Shown here one piece after another: positions 13,414 through 21,272 of a DNA stretch of 30,235 bases. The notes under the pieces were generated by a model that was not told where the DNA came from, made no database searches, and saw only the letters and a program-made list of their open reading frames with translations. Source of the DNA: Parcubacteria group bacterium GW2011_GWC1_41_7 (lineage in GTDB: Bacteria; Patescibacteriota; Minisyncoccia; UBA6257; HR35). A program made the translations under genes and the position numbers. The stretch covers positions 1 through 30,235 of the forward strand of contig LCBW01000007.1 in assembly GCA_000997465.1 (NCBI GenBank), read 5' to 3'. Position 1 is the first letter of the stretch, and each line of letters opens with the position of its first letter.

Positions 13414-14820
13414 ATGGAAAAAAATTCGTATCAATATAAAACAACAGCTGATCAGGAAACAAAGAAACAATCATCACTGAATAACAGCTTAAAAGAAGGA
13501 GCGCTTGCGAGTGTTTCTGCGGGAATCGCAAATAACTATTTTTCCGCATACGCAATTGCACTTAAGAGCTCAACGACATTTGTGGGTTTGATTACTGCGT
13601 TGCCGAATTTACTCGGACCGCTTTCGCAATCTATTACGCCAAAATTAATGCGCAGTTATTCGCGTAAAAAAATAGTGTTGATTTCTGTTTTAGTACAGAC
13701 ACTCATGTGGCTTCCTATGATGGGAGCGGGAGTTATGTTTTTGCAAGGAAACGCATACGCACATCCGTTTTTGCTTGGGTTTTTACTTTTGTACACAATT
13801 TTTGGAAGCATCGCGGGTCCTGCGTGGATAAGTTGGATGGGTGATATGGTGGATGAACACCAACGCGGAGCATATTTTGGACTGCGTGGATCTCTTGCAA
13901 GTTTGTGTACACTACTGGGGGTGGTTATAGGAGGATTGGCGCTTGATTTTTTTAAGTCCCAAGGAACGGAAGTATATGCAATTTCGGGATTTTTTGTTTT
14001 ATTTGGAGCGGGAATGCTTTTGCGACTTTTATCGCTTGTGTGGATGAAAAAGCAGTACGAACCGACATTTAAGGCGGAAAAAACAGCATACTTTTCTTTT
14101 TGGAGTTTTCTCAAAAAAATACGCAAAAGCAACTATGGACGATTTACCTTGTCAGTTTCAATCACCTTGCTTGCAACCAATATTGCGGGACCCTACTTTT
14201 CCCTTTATATGCTTCGGGATCTGGAATTTTCCTACACGCAATTTATGACATTAAATACCCTAACAGTGCTCGCGACTTTTTTATCTGTACGGGCATGGGG
14301 AAAAATAGGAGATAAAACAGGATTTGTGAGCATTTTGAAACTTACGGGACTGCTAGTTATTTTGCCGCCGCTTCTTTGGTTTTTTACCGTATTTATGTCT
14401 CCCGCTATCGCATTTTTTTATTTGATTCCGATATTTTTTTTGAGCGGCATTGGTTGGGCGGGATTTAATTTAGCGGCTGGAAATTTTTTGTATGATGCCG
14501 TTACCCCGGAAAGAAGAAGTATTTGTTCGGCGTATTCGTCAATTCTCAATGGATTTGGGGTTGTGTTAGGGACGCTTTTGGGTGGATTTTTCATTAATCA
14601 TATGCCCACAGCCGGATTTAATGCTATTATGATAGCTGCGCTTTTGTCCGCAATCGGAAGATTTTTTGTTAACATACTTATTTCAACACATATTCAGGAA
14701 GTGCGGCCTGTTCAAAAAGAATTACTTTACGAATTACGGCTCAATACGGCTGAATCAATTTTTAATATATTTCTTTTTCCGTACCATTTTGTTTCAAAAC
14801 ACATCAAAAACGGTAAGTAG
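13414..14820 (+). CDS. Major facilitator superfamily transporter
   Basis: A 468-residue polytopic membrane protein with about twelve helices and a cytoplasmic, charged first 30 residues. The segment WISWMGDMVDEHQRGAYFG followed by a Gly-rich helix (LLGVVIGGLALDFF) is the MFS inter-helix signature region, and RAWGKIGDKTGFVSILK in the second half repeats it. The sequence starts with a loss of symmetry typical of exporters (ALASVSAGIANNYFSAYAIAL). The substrate is unknown. It is monocistronic, with its own -10 box, followed by a long structured gap. The frame is intact. Confidence 0.75.
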   Translation: MEKNSYQYKTTADQETKKQSSLNNSLKEGALASVSAGIANNYFSAYAIALKSSTTFVGLITALPNLLGPLSQSITPKLMRSYSRKKIVLISVLVQTLMWLPMMGAGVMFLQGNAYAHPFLLGFLLLYTIFGSIAGPAWISWMGDMVDEHQRGAYFGLRGSLASLCTLLGVVIGGLALDFFKSQGTEVYAISGFFVLFGAGMLLRLLSLVWMKKQYEPTFKAEKTAYFSFWSFLKKIRKSNYGRFTLSVSITLLATNIAGPYFSLYMLRDLEFSYTQFMTLNTLTVLATFLSVRAWGKIGDKTGFVSILKLTGLLVILPPLLWFFTVFMSPAIAFFYLIPIFFLSGIGWAGFNLAAGNFLYDAVTPERRSICSAYSSILNGFGVVLGTLLGGFFINHMPTAGFNAIMIAALLSAIGRFFVNILISTHIQEVRPVQKELLYELRLNTAESIFNIFLFPYHFVSKHIKNGK

Positions 14821-14886
14821 AAACTCCGTTGGAATGTTGGAATAGAATACGCAAACTAAAGCATTTTTAAAAATACATTAATAAAT

Positions 14887-15048
14887 TCAGTATATTTTCG
14901 GAGTGAGGTTGCGAAACAGTCGTTTTGTTTTTCAGTGAGCGAGTAGGAAACACGAGGATAGTCGCGTTAAGCCAGACCTGAGTGTTTCCGTAAAACGAGC
15001 GAACGAAAAATCCGACTGTTATCGTCTCCGAGCGAGAAAAGATACTGA
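14887..15048. ncRNA. Long imperfect hairpin region, possible structured RNA
   Basis: The 335-nt gap between the MFS and surface-protein genes holds no gene. It contains nested repeats: TCAGTAT (14887-14893) with ATACTGA (15042-15048); CGGAG (14899-14903) with CTCCG (15026-15030); AACAGTCG (14915-14922) with CGACTGTT (15013-15020); GGAAACAC (14946-14953) with GTGTTTCC (14982-14989). GCGAG recurs several times. It is not clearly a copy of the other structured elements here, and the strand cannot be decided. Confidence 0.45.
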
Positions 15049-15090
15049 TAGTTTTCCACAATCTACTTTACTTTATTAAAGTATTAATGG

Positions 15091-15096
15091 TATACT
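15091..15096 (+). promoter_or_regulatory. Weak promoter before the surface-protein gene
   Basis: TATACT, with TTACTT (15068-15073) 17 nt upstream as a poor -35 box. The ATG at 15155 has no ribosome binding site. Confidence 0.3.
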
Positions 15097-15154
15097 AATG
15101 CTTGCGCTGGGTAAAGTATTTTTGCACCCTTATACGAGCGCCTAAGTTATATAA

Positions 15155-16147
15155 ATGAGGAAAATATATGTTTTTTTGCTCTTTTTTATTTTGGGAGGAA
15201 ATAATGTGTATGCCGCCCAAGATACGATAAAAAATGTCGGATTTACGCCCGGGCACATTTGGATTTCAGAAGAATATCCAATAGAGGGAAAAGTAACAAG
15301 GATATATTCCGTGTTGTTTAATGGAAGCGAATATGATATGTCCGGAAAAATAGAATTTTTTGATAATGAAACACTGATTGACAGCGTGTCGGTTTCTATG
15401 TCAAAGGGAACGCGTGTGCAAGATATATGGGTTGATTGGAGTCCAAGGGCAGGGAATCATACAGTATCTGCCCGCATAACAGATGCGCTTATTTCACAGC
15501 CGGGAAAATTGCCGGATCGTGTTTTTCCAGAATATTCAAGAGCGCAAGAACTTTCTGTAAGAGTAGATTATGATACGGACAAAGATGGAATTGGAAACAT
15601 ACAAGATGTAGATGATGATAACGACGGCATCGTAGATGTAAAAGAAAATAACAGGGGGACAGATCCTCTGTCTGCCGATACCGATAAAGATAGCGTGATG
15701 GATGGGGTAGATAAAAACCTAACTGACTCAACTGTAACACTCTACGATCAAGAAAGTTCAGTATCGTCTCTTTCGCCGTTTATACAAAGCACAACGGGGT
15801 TTATCGCAGGAACATCTGGGCATATTATAAAAAAATTGGAAAAATTTTCACGAGTAGGAGGAATGTATATTGAAAGGCATCGCGAAAATATTATGAAAAA
15901 TATTGAAAAAGATACGGTGTATCACGTAATATCAACGGATGAAAAAAAATCATCATCTTCTTTTGCGGGATCACTATCTAAGGCGTCACCGTCTCATCGC
16001 CGCATTGGCATCTTTACCCAATATGCATACGCATTTTTACTTTCATTTCTTGTGGTTATTTTGAAGATAAAAATACTTTTTTATCTATCGTTTCTCATTT
16101 TTGGATCATATATATTTCGAAAAATTTTTCATGTTATGAATTCATAA
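15155..16147 (+). CDS. Surface protein with thrombospondin type 3 Ca-binding repeats
   Basis: A 330-residue exported protein. Residues 1-20 are a signal peptide (cleavage near VYA-AQD). Residues 25-130 look like an immunoglobulin- or CARDB-like beta domain (NVGFTPGHIW ... SPRAGNHTVSARI). Residues 139-188 hold Asp-rich DxDxDG motifs (DTDKDGIGN, DDDNDGIVD, DTDKDSVMDG), which are thrombospondin type 3 calcium sites. A Ser-rich region follows, and near residues 288-318 is a membrane helix with a short basic tail, so the protein is anchored at its C-terminus. This plan is common for CPR cell-surface proteins; a role in attachment is inference. It looks complete. Confidence 0.7.
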   Translation: MRKIYVFLLFFILGGNNVYAAQDTIKNVGFTPGHIWISEEYPIEGKVTRIYSVLFNGSEYDMSGKIEFFDNETLIDSVSVSMSKGTRVQDIWVDWSPRAGNHTVSARITDALISQPGKLPDRVFPEYSRAQELSVRVDYDTDKDGIGNIQDVDDDNDGIVDVKENNRGTDPLSADTDKDSVMDGVDKNLTDSTVTLYDQESSVSSLSPFIQSTTGFIAGTSGHIIKKLEKFSRVGGMYIERHRENIMKNIEKDTVYHVISTDEKKSSSSFAGSLSKASPSHRRIGIFTQYAYAFLLSFLVVILKIKILFYLSFLIFGSYIFRKIFHVMNS

Positions 16148-16172
16148 GAGATAGGAAGCTCTCTAGGGAAAA

Positions 16173-16181
16173 TGGTATAAT
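16173..16181 (+). promoter_or_regulatory. Extended -10 promoter for rsmE
   Basis: TGGTATAAT is an extended -10 (TGn plus TATAAT at 16176-16181), 18 nt before ATG 16200. No Shine-Dalgarno sequence is visible. Confidence 0.5.
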
Positions 16182-16199
16182 CAAAAAATAAGATTCAAT

Positions 16200-16907
16200 A
16201 TGAAGATTCATAGATTTATTGGACTATTTTCTTTTTCTGCAAAAACAACTATCATTGATGATGGAGATACGGTGCATCAAATAAAAAATGTGCTTCGTTT
16301 GCGTCCGGGTGAAATAATTGCGCTCTGTAGTAGTGAAAATGAACAAGAAGCGCAGTGTAAAATTGTGTCATATGAAGGGAAAAAGGTTTTATGTGAAGTA
16401 CAATCCGTTACTCAAAACACAAAAGAATTTGATATTCCTCTTGTACTGTATTGTTCAATTTTGAAAAAAGAAAATTTTGAATGGGTGGTACAGAAGGCAA
16501 CAGAGCTGGGGGTTACTGAAATATATCCGCTTATGTGCGAGCGAACTATTAAATTGGGAGTGCGCGCCGACCGGTTGCAAAAAATTGCCAAAGAAGCCGC
16601 AGAGCAATCAGGAAGAGCGCGCGTTCCAGATATCAAAGCGCCAATTGAATTGCAAGATGCGTTTTTAAAAAATGGGTATGATATAAAATTATTTTTTGAT
16701 GAATTGGGGGACAAAGTCAAAGAGAAAAATTTTATAAAAAAATCAATAGCGCTTTTTATCGGCCCCGAAGGTGGGTGGGCGCCGGAAGAGATAGAAAATG
16801 CAAAAAAGGCAGGATGTCAGATTGTCTCTTTGGGAAAAACAATACTGCGCGCAGAGACCGCCGCAACAGTTGCGGTTTTTTGGACGATACAAAACAGTGC
16901 GTTGTAA
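16200..16907 (+). CDS. rsmE: 16S rRNA (uracil-1498-N3)-methyltransferase RsmE
   Basis: A 235-residue SPOUT methyltransferase that methylates U1498 in the decoding region of 16S rRNA using S-adenosylmethionine. The N-terminal PUA-like part (1-70) contains HQIKNVLRLRPGE. The SPOUT knot is clear: KKENFEWVVQKATELGV, AAEQSGR, FIGPEGGWAPEEI and the C-terminal LGKTILRAETAA. Length is normal (about 240) and the frame intact. It has its own extended -10 promoter. A terminator-like hairpin lies inside its last codons (16861-16881). Confidence 0.92.
   Translation: MKIHRFIGLFSFSAKTTIIDDGDTVHQIKNVLRLRPGEIIALCSSENEQEAQCKIVSYEGKKVLCEVQSVTQNTKEFDIPLVLYCSILKKENFEWVVQKATELGVTEIYPLMCERTIKLGVRADRLQKIAKEAAEQSGRARVPDIKAPIELQDAFLKNGYDIKLFFDELGDKVKEKNFIKKSIALFIGPEGGWAPEEIENAKKAGCQIVSLGKTILRAETAATVAVFWTIQNSAL
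16861..16881 (+). terminator. Terminator-like hairpin inside the rsmE 3' end
   Basis: CCGCAA-cag-TTGCGG followed by six T, 26 nt before the rsmE stop. It has the full form of an intrinsic terminator but is within the coding region, where it encodes the AATVAVF stretch. It may be chance. Confidence 0.3.
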
Positions 16908-16914
16908 AGTTTGC

Positions 16915-16920
16915 TATAAT
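16915..16920 (+). promoter_or_regulatory. -10 box of the ACT-protein unit
   Basis: TATAAT just after the rsmE stop. The leader to the GTG start is about 105 nt and holds two AAAGGAGG sites (near 16969 and 17014) and a CATATTG-n5-CAATATG hairpin between them. Confidence 0.45.
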
Positions 16921-17032
16921 AATATAAGCTCATTACTGCAGTAAAGGATTTGCACACACTTAAAAAGAAAGGAGGTTGCGGCATATTGTAACGCAATATG
17001 ACGCCACCAACTGAAAGGAGGTGAGAGCATCC

Positions 17033-17494
17033 GTGCCTACGCGATTTGCAGAAGAACTGCGTCTAGCAGTTGATTCGATTACACATCGCGCCTGCGCCTG
17101 CGTGCGCGTTGAAGGAGGTCGCGTGCAAGAAGCGGCGCTCCTGGACGCGTTAGGGCGCAGAGGGGTGAGTATCGGAAGCAACTGGCAATACGAAGGGCAA
17201 CTCTTCGTGACGGTCAGTTGCGACAATGCGGATGTCATCAAGGAAGAGGCGGAACACTTGGGATTAGGGGTAAGAGTTCTGGGTGGGTCTTTCGAGATTA
17301 CCATCCAAGGAGAACGGCTTCCTCAAACTCCCGGAATTCTCGCAAAGGCCTATCATGCGCTTGATGTGTTCAACGGCGTGCCTATTCTCGTGGGGTCGCC
17401 GACAACCATCACGGTGATTGTGCCGGAAGAAGAAGGGAAAACGGCCCTTCCGCTTCTACTGGCGGCGTTCGGGTTCGAAGCCTCATCTGCGTAA
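17033..17494 (+). CDS. Stand-alone tandem ACT-domain protein (GC-rich gene)
   Basis: A 153-residue protein with two ACT-like modules. The second (about 85-145) is clear: PQTPGILAKAYHALDVFNG, then GSPTTITVIVPEEEGKTALPLL, matching the regulatory ACT pairs of aspartokinase (GvLarif...aL...SetsIsvvv). The first (about 18-80) is weaker: VQEAALLDALGRRGVSI, LFVTVSCDNADVIKEEA. No kinase part is present. ACT domains bind amino acids, so a sensor or regulatory subunit is likely (inference). GTG 17033 is chosen, 11 nt after AAAGGAGG; the in-frame GTG at 17021 overlaps that site. The gene is GC-rich and forms its own unit with promoter and terminator. Confidence 0.65.
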   Translation: MPTRFAEELRLAVDSITHRACACVRVEGGRVQEAALLDALGRRGVSIGSNWQYEGQLFVTVSCDNADVIKEEAEHLGLGVRVLGGSFEITIQGERLPQTPGILAKAYHALDVFNGVPILVGSPTTITVIVPEEEGKTALPLLLAAFGFEASSA

Positions 17495-17517
17495 GGTCCC
17501 CCCAAGGGACCTTTTTT
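17493..17517 (+). terminator. Intrinsic terminator of the ACT gene
   Basis: GGTCCC-cccaa-GGGACC plus six T, overlapping the TAA stop. This GC-rich unit ends in a plain terminator, not in the cloverleaf element. Confidence 0.85.
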
Positions 17518-17576
17518 GTTTTATCAGAGAAAAAAATATCCACAATTTTATCTTTTGGAATATAAAAAGCGTCTAT

Positions 17577-17661
17577 ACTGTATATACATATTAATACAGA
17601 CATCATATCACTTCGTGCTATGATGGCGGCTTACATCTTATGACGCCGCAAATACAGACAT
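17577..17661 (+). promoter_or_regulatory. Candidate LexA operators
   Basis: AATACAGACAT occurs twice, at 17593-17603 and 17651-17661, the second ending just before the lexA ATG. The first copy also forms CTGTAT-n10-ATACAG with bases upstream, which recalls the CTGT...ACAG SOS box but with a longer spacer. Autoregulation is likely for a LexA protein; the sites are inference. Confidence 0.4.
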
Positions 17662-17662
17662 T

Positions 17663-18331
17663 ATGCCAAACCTCACCCCAAAGCAGACGTTCGTTCTTCG
17701 TGCAATTCGTGAATATCACGGTCAGTTTAAAGTAATGCCTTCAGTTCGTCGACTTCAGCAATTTCTCTCTGAAAAATTTGGGATGAATTTACAAAGCCCA
17801 CAAAGTATTCAGCAATATATAGAAGCGCTTATTGAAAAAGGATACTTGCGAAAATCGGGAAGATTTGGAAGGGTAGAACTCGTGCAAAAAACTGATGCCC
17901 GATTCTTCACAATTCCTATTGTAGGATGGGTAAACGCAGGAACGCCAAGTTATGAAATTCAACAGGAAGCAATTGGGTTTTTGCGTGTTTCCCGAGGGCT
18001 TATTAAAAGATCAAGCCCAAATATGTTTTCGATTAATGTGGTTGGGGATTCAATGAATGCGCGATTACTGAATGGAAAATGCATTGAGCATAGGGATTAT
18101 GTTCTTGTTGATCCGGATGACTTCAATTTTACAGATGATGGGCGCGATGTGGTTCTTGCGTCAATTGACGGAACATTAACTATTAAAGAATTTCATCGTT
18201 TGGACAGAAATATGATCGGTCTGTTTCCGCATTCAAAAAATAAAGATCATCAGCCGATTTATGTGTCCCCCAATGATGTTGTCATTGTGGGGAAAGTGGT
18301 CGATGTTTTGCAAAGAAGTAAAACAGAATGA
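17663..18331 (+). CDS. lexA: LexA-like SOS repressor (S24 self-cleaving)
   Basis: A 222-residue protein. Residues 1-70 form a winged helix like LexA (LTPKQTFVLRAI, then MPSVRRLQQFL, EKGYLRKSG). The S24 peptidase part has the cleavage pair Ala92-Gly93 (VNAGTP), catalytic Ser130 (VVGDSMNA) and Lys175 (LTIKEF). LexA blocks DNA-damage genes until RecA filaments trigger its self-cleavage at Ala-Gly. All residues needed are present. Two direct repeats before the gene are candidate sites. The stop overlaps the next ATG (ATGA). The endonuclease IV and nuclease genes farther right could be targets, but no matching box was seen there. Confidence 0.85.
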   Translation: MPNLTPKQTFVLRAIREYHGQFKVMPSVRRLQQFLSEKFGMNLQSPQSIQQYIEALIEKGYLRKSGRFGRVELVQKTDARFFTIPIVGWVNAGTPSYEIQQEAIGFLRVSRGLIKRSSPNMFSINVVGDSMNARLLNGKCIEHRDYVLVDPDDFNFTDDGRDVVLASIDGTLTIKEFHRLDRNMIGLFPHSKNKDHQPIYVSPNDVVIVGKVVDVLQRSKTE

Positions 18332-18627
18332 TTATAAAAGAGGGAGATATTTTTTGGATTTTTAATCAAGCGATGATTGTTGTCGGATGCATGATTCTTT
18401 TCTATATTGCGTATGGTATTTTAAAGATCATATTTTTAGAAAAAAGAATCAATGCGCTTTATAGCCAGCGAGACATGCGAATAAAAAGTGCATTGCAAAA
18501 CGTATGGAAAAAGAAAGATGATATGGAAAGTGCGGTCTTGCGCATCCGAGCACTCTATGAACTTCAGATTAATGAATTAGAGCGAAAAAGAAGATTTTTT
18601 ATTGATAGATTGCCGATTTTTTACTAA
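18328..18627 (+). CDS. Small membrane protein with coiled tail
   Basis: A 99-residue protein: one membrane helix (about 9-36) followed by a charged helical tail rich in Lys, Arg and Glu (MRIKSALQNVWKKKDDMES ... NELERKRRFF). No family recognised. The ATGA overlap with lexA makes co-translation likely, so it may be expressed with the SOS repressor; a functional link is not shown. Confidence 0.6.
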   Translation: MIIKEGDIFWIFNQAMIVVGCMILFYIAYGILKIIFLEKRINALYSQRDMRIKSALQNVWKKKDDMESAVLRIRALYELQINELERKRRFFIDRLPIFY

Positions 18628-18700
18628 CATTTTAAGCAAGTCGTATAGGTAAGTAGCGTACAATAATGTTGTGAATTAACGATGTTACAAACTTCTTTCT

Positions 18701-19081
18701 ATGGAAAAAATTACCCCACACAATGAAACAAATTTGCACCCTGAAAAAAAACAATTTAAAGAAGAAATCCTGCCCATTGAAAGGGCGATAGTTATTCAAA
18801 TCGCTGATTTTTTTGGACCTTCTATTGATGTAAGCACACTAGAGCAAACAGGAACGTGTGTTTTTGAGCGAGAAAAAATAAAAGGAGCATTAAAGAAAAA
18901 CCAAGACGGCTCATTTTCTATGATCGTGGAAAATGGCGCAGAAGAAGTAGGGGCTATTATTGAGCGCTTAGCGCAAGGAGGAGTTTTAATCTCCGGTGTA
19001 ATAGTTCCTGAAAATAAAAATATGCAATTCTTACTTGAAACAGTTGTTTTAAATGCGAAGGAGCGTTATTTTAATGCGTGA
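18701..19081 (+). CDS. Conserved-looking hypothetical soluble protein
   Basis: A 126-residue acidic protein without a signal peptide or membrane segment. It has an N-terminal charged tail (1-25) and then an alternating alpha/beta pattern (RAIVIQIADFFG, EREKIKGALKK, SFSMIVENGAEEVGAIIERLAQ, VLISGVIVPENK). I do not recognise a family. A TACAAT -10-like box is at 18659-18664, 36 nt before the ATG. Codon use is that of the AT-rich majority. Confidence 0.55.
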   Translation: MEKITPHNETNLHPEKKQFKEEILPIERAIVIQIADFFGPSIDVSTLEQTGTCVFEREKIKGALKKNQDGSFSMIVENGAEEVGAIIERLAQGGVLISGVIVPENKNMQFLLETVVLNAKERYFNA

Positions 19082-19172
19082 ATAGAATCTTTTTTAGGGA
19101 TGTCGGGTTATAATGCCGGCTTTTATCGCGCATTATGAATATCTATGAAAAGTATGGTTATGCACATTGATA

Positions 19173-19193
19173 TATAACGCAAGGCGTTATAAT
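19173..19193 (+). promoter_or_regulatory. -10 box overlapped by an inverted repeat
   Basis: TATAACGC-aag-GCGTTATA (19173-19191) is a perfect 8-bp inverted repeat. It overlaps the -10 box TATAAT (19188-19193), which lies 9 nt before ATG 19203. The position suits a repressor site on a leaderless promoter; a small hairpin is the alternative. Confidence 0.4.
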
Positions 19194-19202
19194 CAAATTA
19201 CT

Positions 19203-20096
19203 ATGAAAAAATTATTTATATCAATTTTAGTGTTGCCTCTGTTTTTTGTAGTTGTTGCATATGGGCAAACAGATGTGCCCCTCTTTCAGCCGAAAATTCT
19301 TGATGTGCGAAAGCAAATTCGCGACACGCGAGAAAGTATTCAAAATGAGCAAAAAGAAATAAAGGGCGAAATAAAAAATATGCGTGAAGATGCGAGAAAT
19401 GATGCAAAAGAAATAAAAGATGATATAAAGCAGGAGCGCGCAAATCTCATAAAAAGCGGACAACCGATTGCAACAGATACGCTGTTGAAATTTCAAGAAA
19501 AAAGAGATCAGCTGAGAAACCAAATAAAAACAAATCAAGAAAAATTGAAGGCAGATATCGCGCAAAAAAGAGAGCAGTTAAAAACGAAAATTGAGCAAGA
19601 GCGTAAAAAGCTTCAAGAAAAATTGAAAATTATCAAAGATGAGCGCAAAAAAGAAACCGTTATGCGGGTAGATCAACGTCTTGATGAAATAAATGCGAGA
19701 ATGACAGATCATTTTTCTGATGTTATAGGAAAATTAGAGGAAATGCTTGGAAGAATTTCTGAAAGGTCTCAAAAAGCTGAAAATAATGGAGTTGATATTG
19801 CTGCAGTAAAAAGCGCAATTGCTTCGGCACAAACCGCCCTTACTGCTGCACAAACTGCAATAAAAACCCAATCAGCAAAGACATATGTAATAACCGTTAC
19901 AACCGAAACAAAATTGAAAGATGATGTTTCAAAGTCAAAAAAAGCACTACAGGATGATCTTGAAAAAGTAAAGAAAACAGTATTTAATGCAAGATCAGCT
20001 GTGCAAAAAGCAGCCGTTACCTTAGGCCAGATTCCCAATGTCGATCAATTAGAAATTCCAAGCGCAGTAGCAACATCGTCTTCTGCAACACAATAA
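19203..20096 (+). CDS. Exported coiled-coil protein
   Basis: A 297-residue protein from ATG 19203; an upstream in-frame start at 19167 would lie before the -10 box and is rejected. Residues 1-21 are a signal peptide (KKLFISILVLPLFFVVVAYG). Residues 30-150 are almost wholly Lys/Glu/Arg/Asp/Gln in heptad-like order (for example RDQLRNQIKTNQEKLKADI), a long coiled coil. Then comes a Gln/Ala-rich helical part (ASAQTALTAAQTAIKTQ), and the end is Ser/Thr-rich. No catalytic motif. Similar coiled-coil exported proteins are common in Parcubacteria, with unknown function. The next gene starts 7 nt after the stop. Confidence 0.65.
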   Translation: MKKLFISILVLPLFFVVVAYGQTDVPLFQPKILDVRKQIRDTRESIQNEQKEIKGEIKNMREDARNDAKEIKDDIKQERANLIKSGQPIATDTLLKFQEKRDQLRNQIKTNQEKLKADIAQKREQLKTKIEQERKKLQEKLKIIKDERKKETVMRVDQRLDEINARMTDHFSDVIGKLEEMLGRISERSQKAENNGVDIAAVKSAIASAQTALTAAQTAIKTQSAKTYVITVTTETKLKDDVSKSKKALQDDLEKVKKTVFNARSAVQKAAVTLGQIPNVDQLEIPSAVATSSSATQ

Positions 20097-20103
20097 GCTT
20101 AAT

Positions 20104-20625
20104 ATGGACGAACCGATTCAAAATCAGGAGGGAAACATTCCGCAAGCAGGAGACTATCCGGCACCCCCTAATGAGGCGCCCGCAGTAGCTCCAACACAAG
20201 AAGTTATACAGAAAGCTGTTGGTTCGTCAATTTCAGAGCCAAAGCGCGCTGATGCATCAGTACTGGATGCGCAAAAACCAATAGCCGAAGAAGTTATGTT
20301 TTCACCTCAATCTTTAGAAAAAAACACACCACCAGTAGAACAAGTAAAACAAACACCTATGAAAGAAAGTATCAAAACTTCAGGAAAATCTCCTGCTCTT
20401 ATGATTGGTATCATTGTGCTTTTGATTGTTGCGGTATTTATACTGATGAAATTTAGACCAACTGCGGCTCCATCTCTTCCAGGATTAGATACAAGCATAC
20501 AAGAAAATGTTATTCCTCCTGCCGATGATTCCACTCAGGTGATCAATCAACAACTTGAACAAATCCAAATAGACGATGTTACTCCAGAATTTCAGGACAT
20601 AGATCAAGATCTCAACACCTTGTAG
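20104..20625 (+). CDS. Single-pass membrane protein with low-complexity N-terminus
   Basis: A 173-residue protein. Residues 1-95 are a Pro/Gln/Glu-rich, unordered segment; residues 98-117 are a membrane helix (ALMIGIIVLLIVAVFILM); the C-terminal 55 residues are short and acidic, with repeated DDxTQ, DDVTPEF and DIDQDLNTL. No family recognised. It lies between two exported-protein genes, all same-strand and close together, suggesting an envelope operon (19203-21272). Confidence 0.6.
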   Translation: MDEPIQNQEGNIPQAGDYPAPPNEAPAVAPTQEVIQKAVGSSISEPKRADASVLDAQKPIAEEVMFSPQSLEKNTPPVEQVKQTPMKESIKTSGKSPALMIGIIVLLIVAVFILMKFRPTAAPSLPGLDTSIQENVIPPADDSTQVINQQLEQIQIDDVTPEFQDIDQDLNTL

Positions 20626-20651
20626 TATTTTTACATTTTATTCCATACAAC

Positions 20652-21272
20652 ATGAGGGCACTTCTTCTTGCCTTAATAGGTCTTGTCCTTTTATTTGATG
20701 TTGCTCTTGTGGGGTATATGTTTTTTTGTCAAAGTGGAACATGTTCTTTTTTGACCCCCAAAAGTAGTATTACCAATTTTCAAGAATGTGTTTCTGCCGG
20801 GTATCCAGTTGTAGGAAGTGATTTGAAGCAATGTAAGGTAGGAAAACACATTTTTATTGATGCGTCTTTGGGCATAGAAGTTAAAACAGAAATTATATCC
20901 ACCACCACTCCAACAACAACGGATATATACAAACAGCAGTCCGATAGTGGTAATCAAGATGAAAATTCGGGTATTTCAGCTCTTATAACGATTGGTCCCA
21001 TATGCCCCGTTGTGCGCGAAGATCAGGAACAGGAATGCGCTGACAAGCCGTATCAAGCGTTATTTAATATAAAAACTGCAAACGGCGATATTATTACCGC
21101 AATTTCTTCAAATCCCCAAGGAAATTTTTCGATAGAGCTTGCACCCGGTGACTATATTGTTGAACCTCTGTATGGGCAAAATCAGCTTCCTCGGGCATCC
21201 GCGCAACTAGTGACCGTAAAACCAAACACATTTTCACATATTGATATAAAATTTGATTCAGGAATACGATAA
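20652..21272 (+). CDS. Exported protein with Cys motif and carboxypeptidase-regulatory-like domain
   Basis: A 206-residue protein with an N-terminal helix (2-26) as signal anchor. Near 43-62 is FQECVSAGYPV ... LKQC, a short Cys-x(n)-Cys unit I recall from several Parcubacteria secreted proteins. After a Thr-rich linker, residues 110-206 contain GPICPVV, a Cys pair, then SNPQGNFSIELAPGDYIVEP and an ending DSGIR, which fits a carboxypeptidase-regulatory-like beta sandwich. A surface or cell-wall role is probable (inference). The stop is directly adjacent to the next ATG (21273). Confidence 0.65.
   Translation: MRALLLALIGLVLLFDVALVGYMFFCQSGTCSFLTPKSSITNFQECVSAGYPVVGSDLKQCKVGKHIFIDASLGIEVKTEIISTTTPTTTDIYKQQSDSGNQDENSGISALITIGPICPVVREDQEQECADKPYQALFNIKTANGDIITAISSNPQGNFSIELAPGDYIVEPLYGQNQLPRASAQLVTVKPNTFSHIDIKFDSGIR

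Noticed and set aside
16861..16881. True terminator ending rsmE early
   Set aside because: The coding frame continues through it with the expected RsmE C-terminus, so it cannot end the gene; at most it attenuates read-through.
17462..17500. tRNA-like GGGTTCGAAGCC segment
   Set aside because: It lies in the tandem-ACT coding sequence and there is no acceptor or anticodon arm around it.
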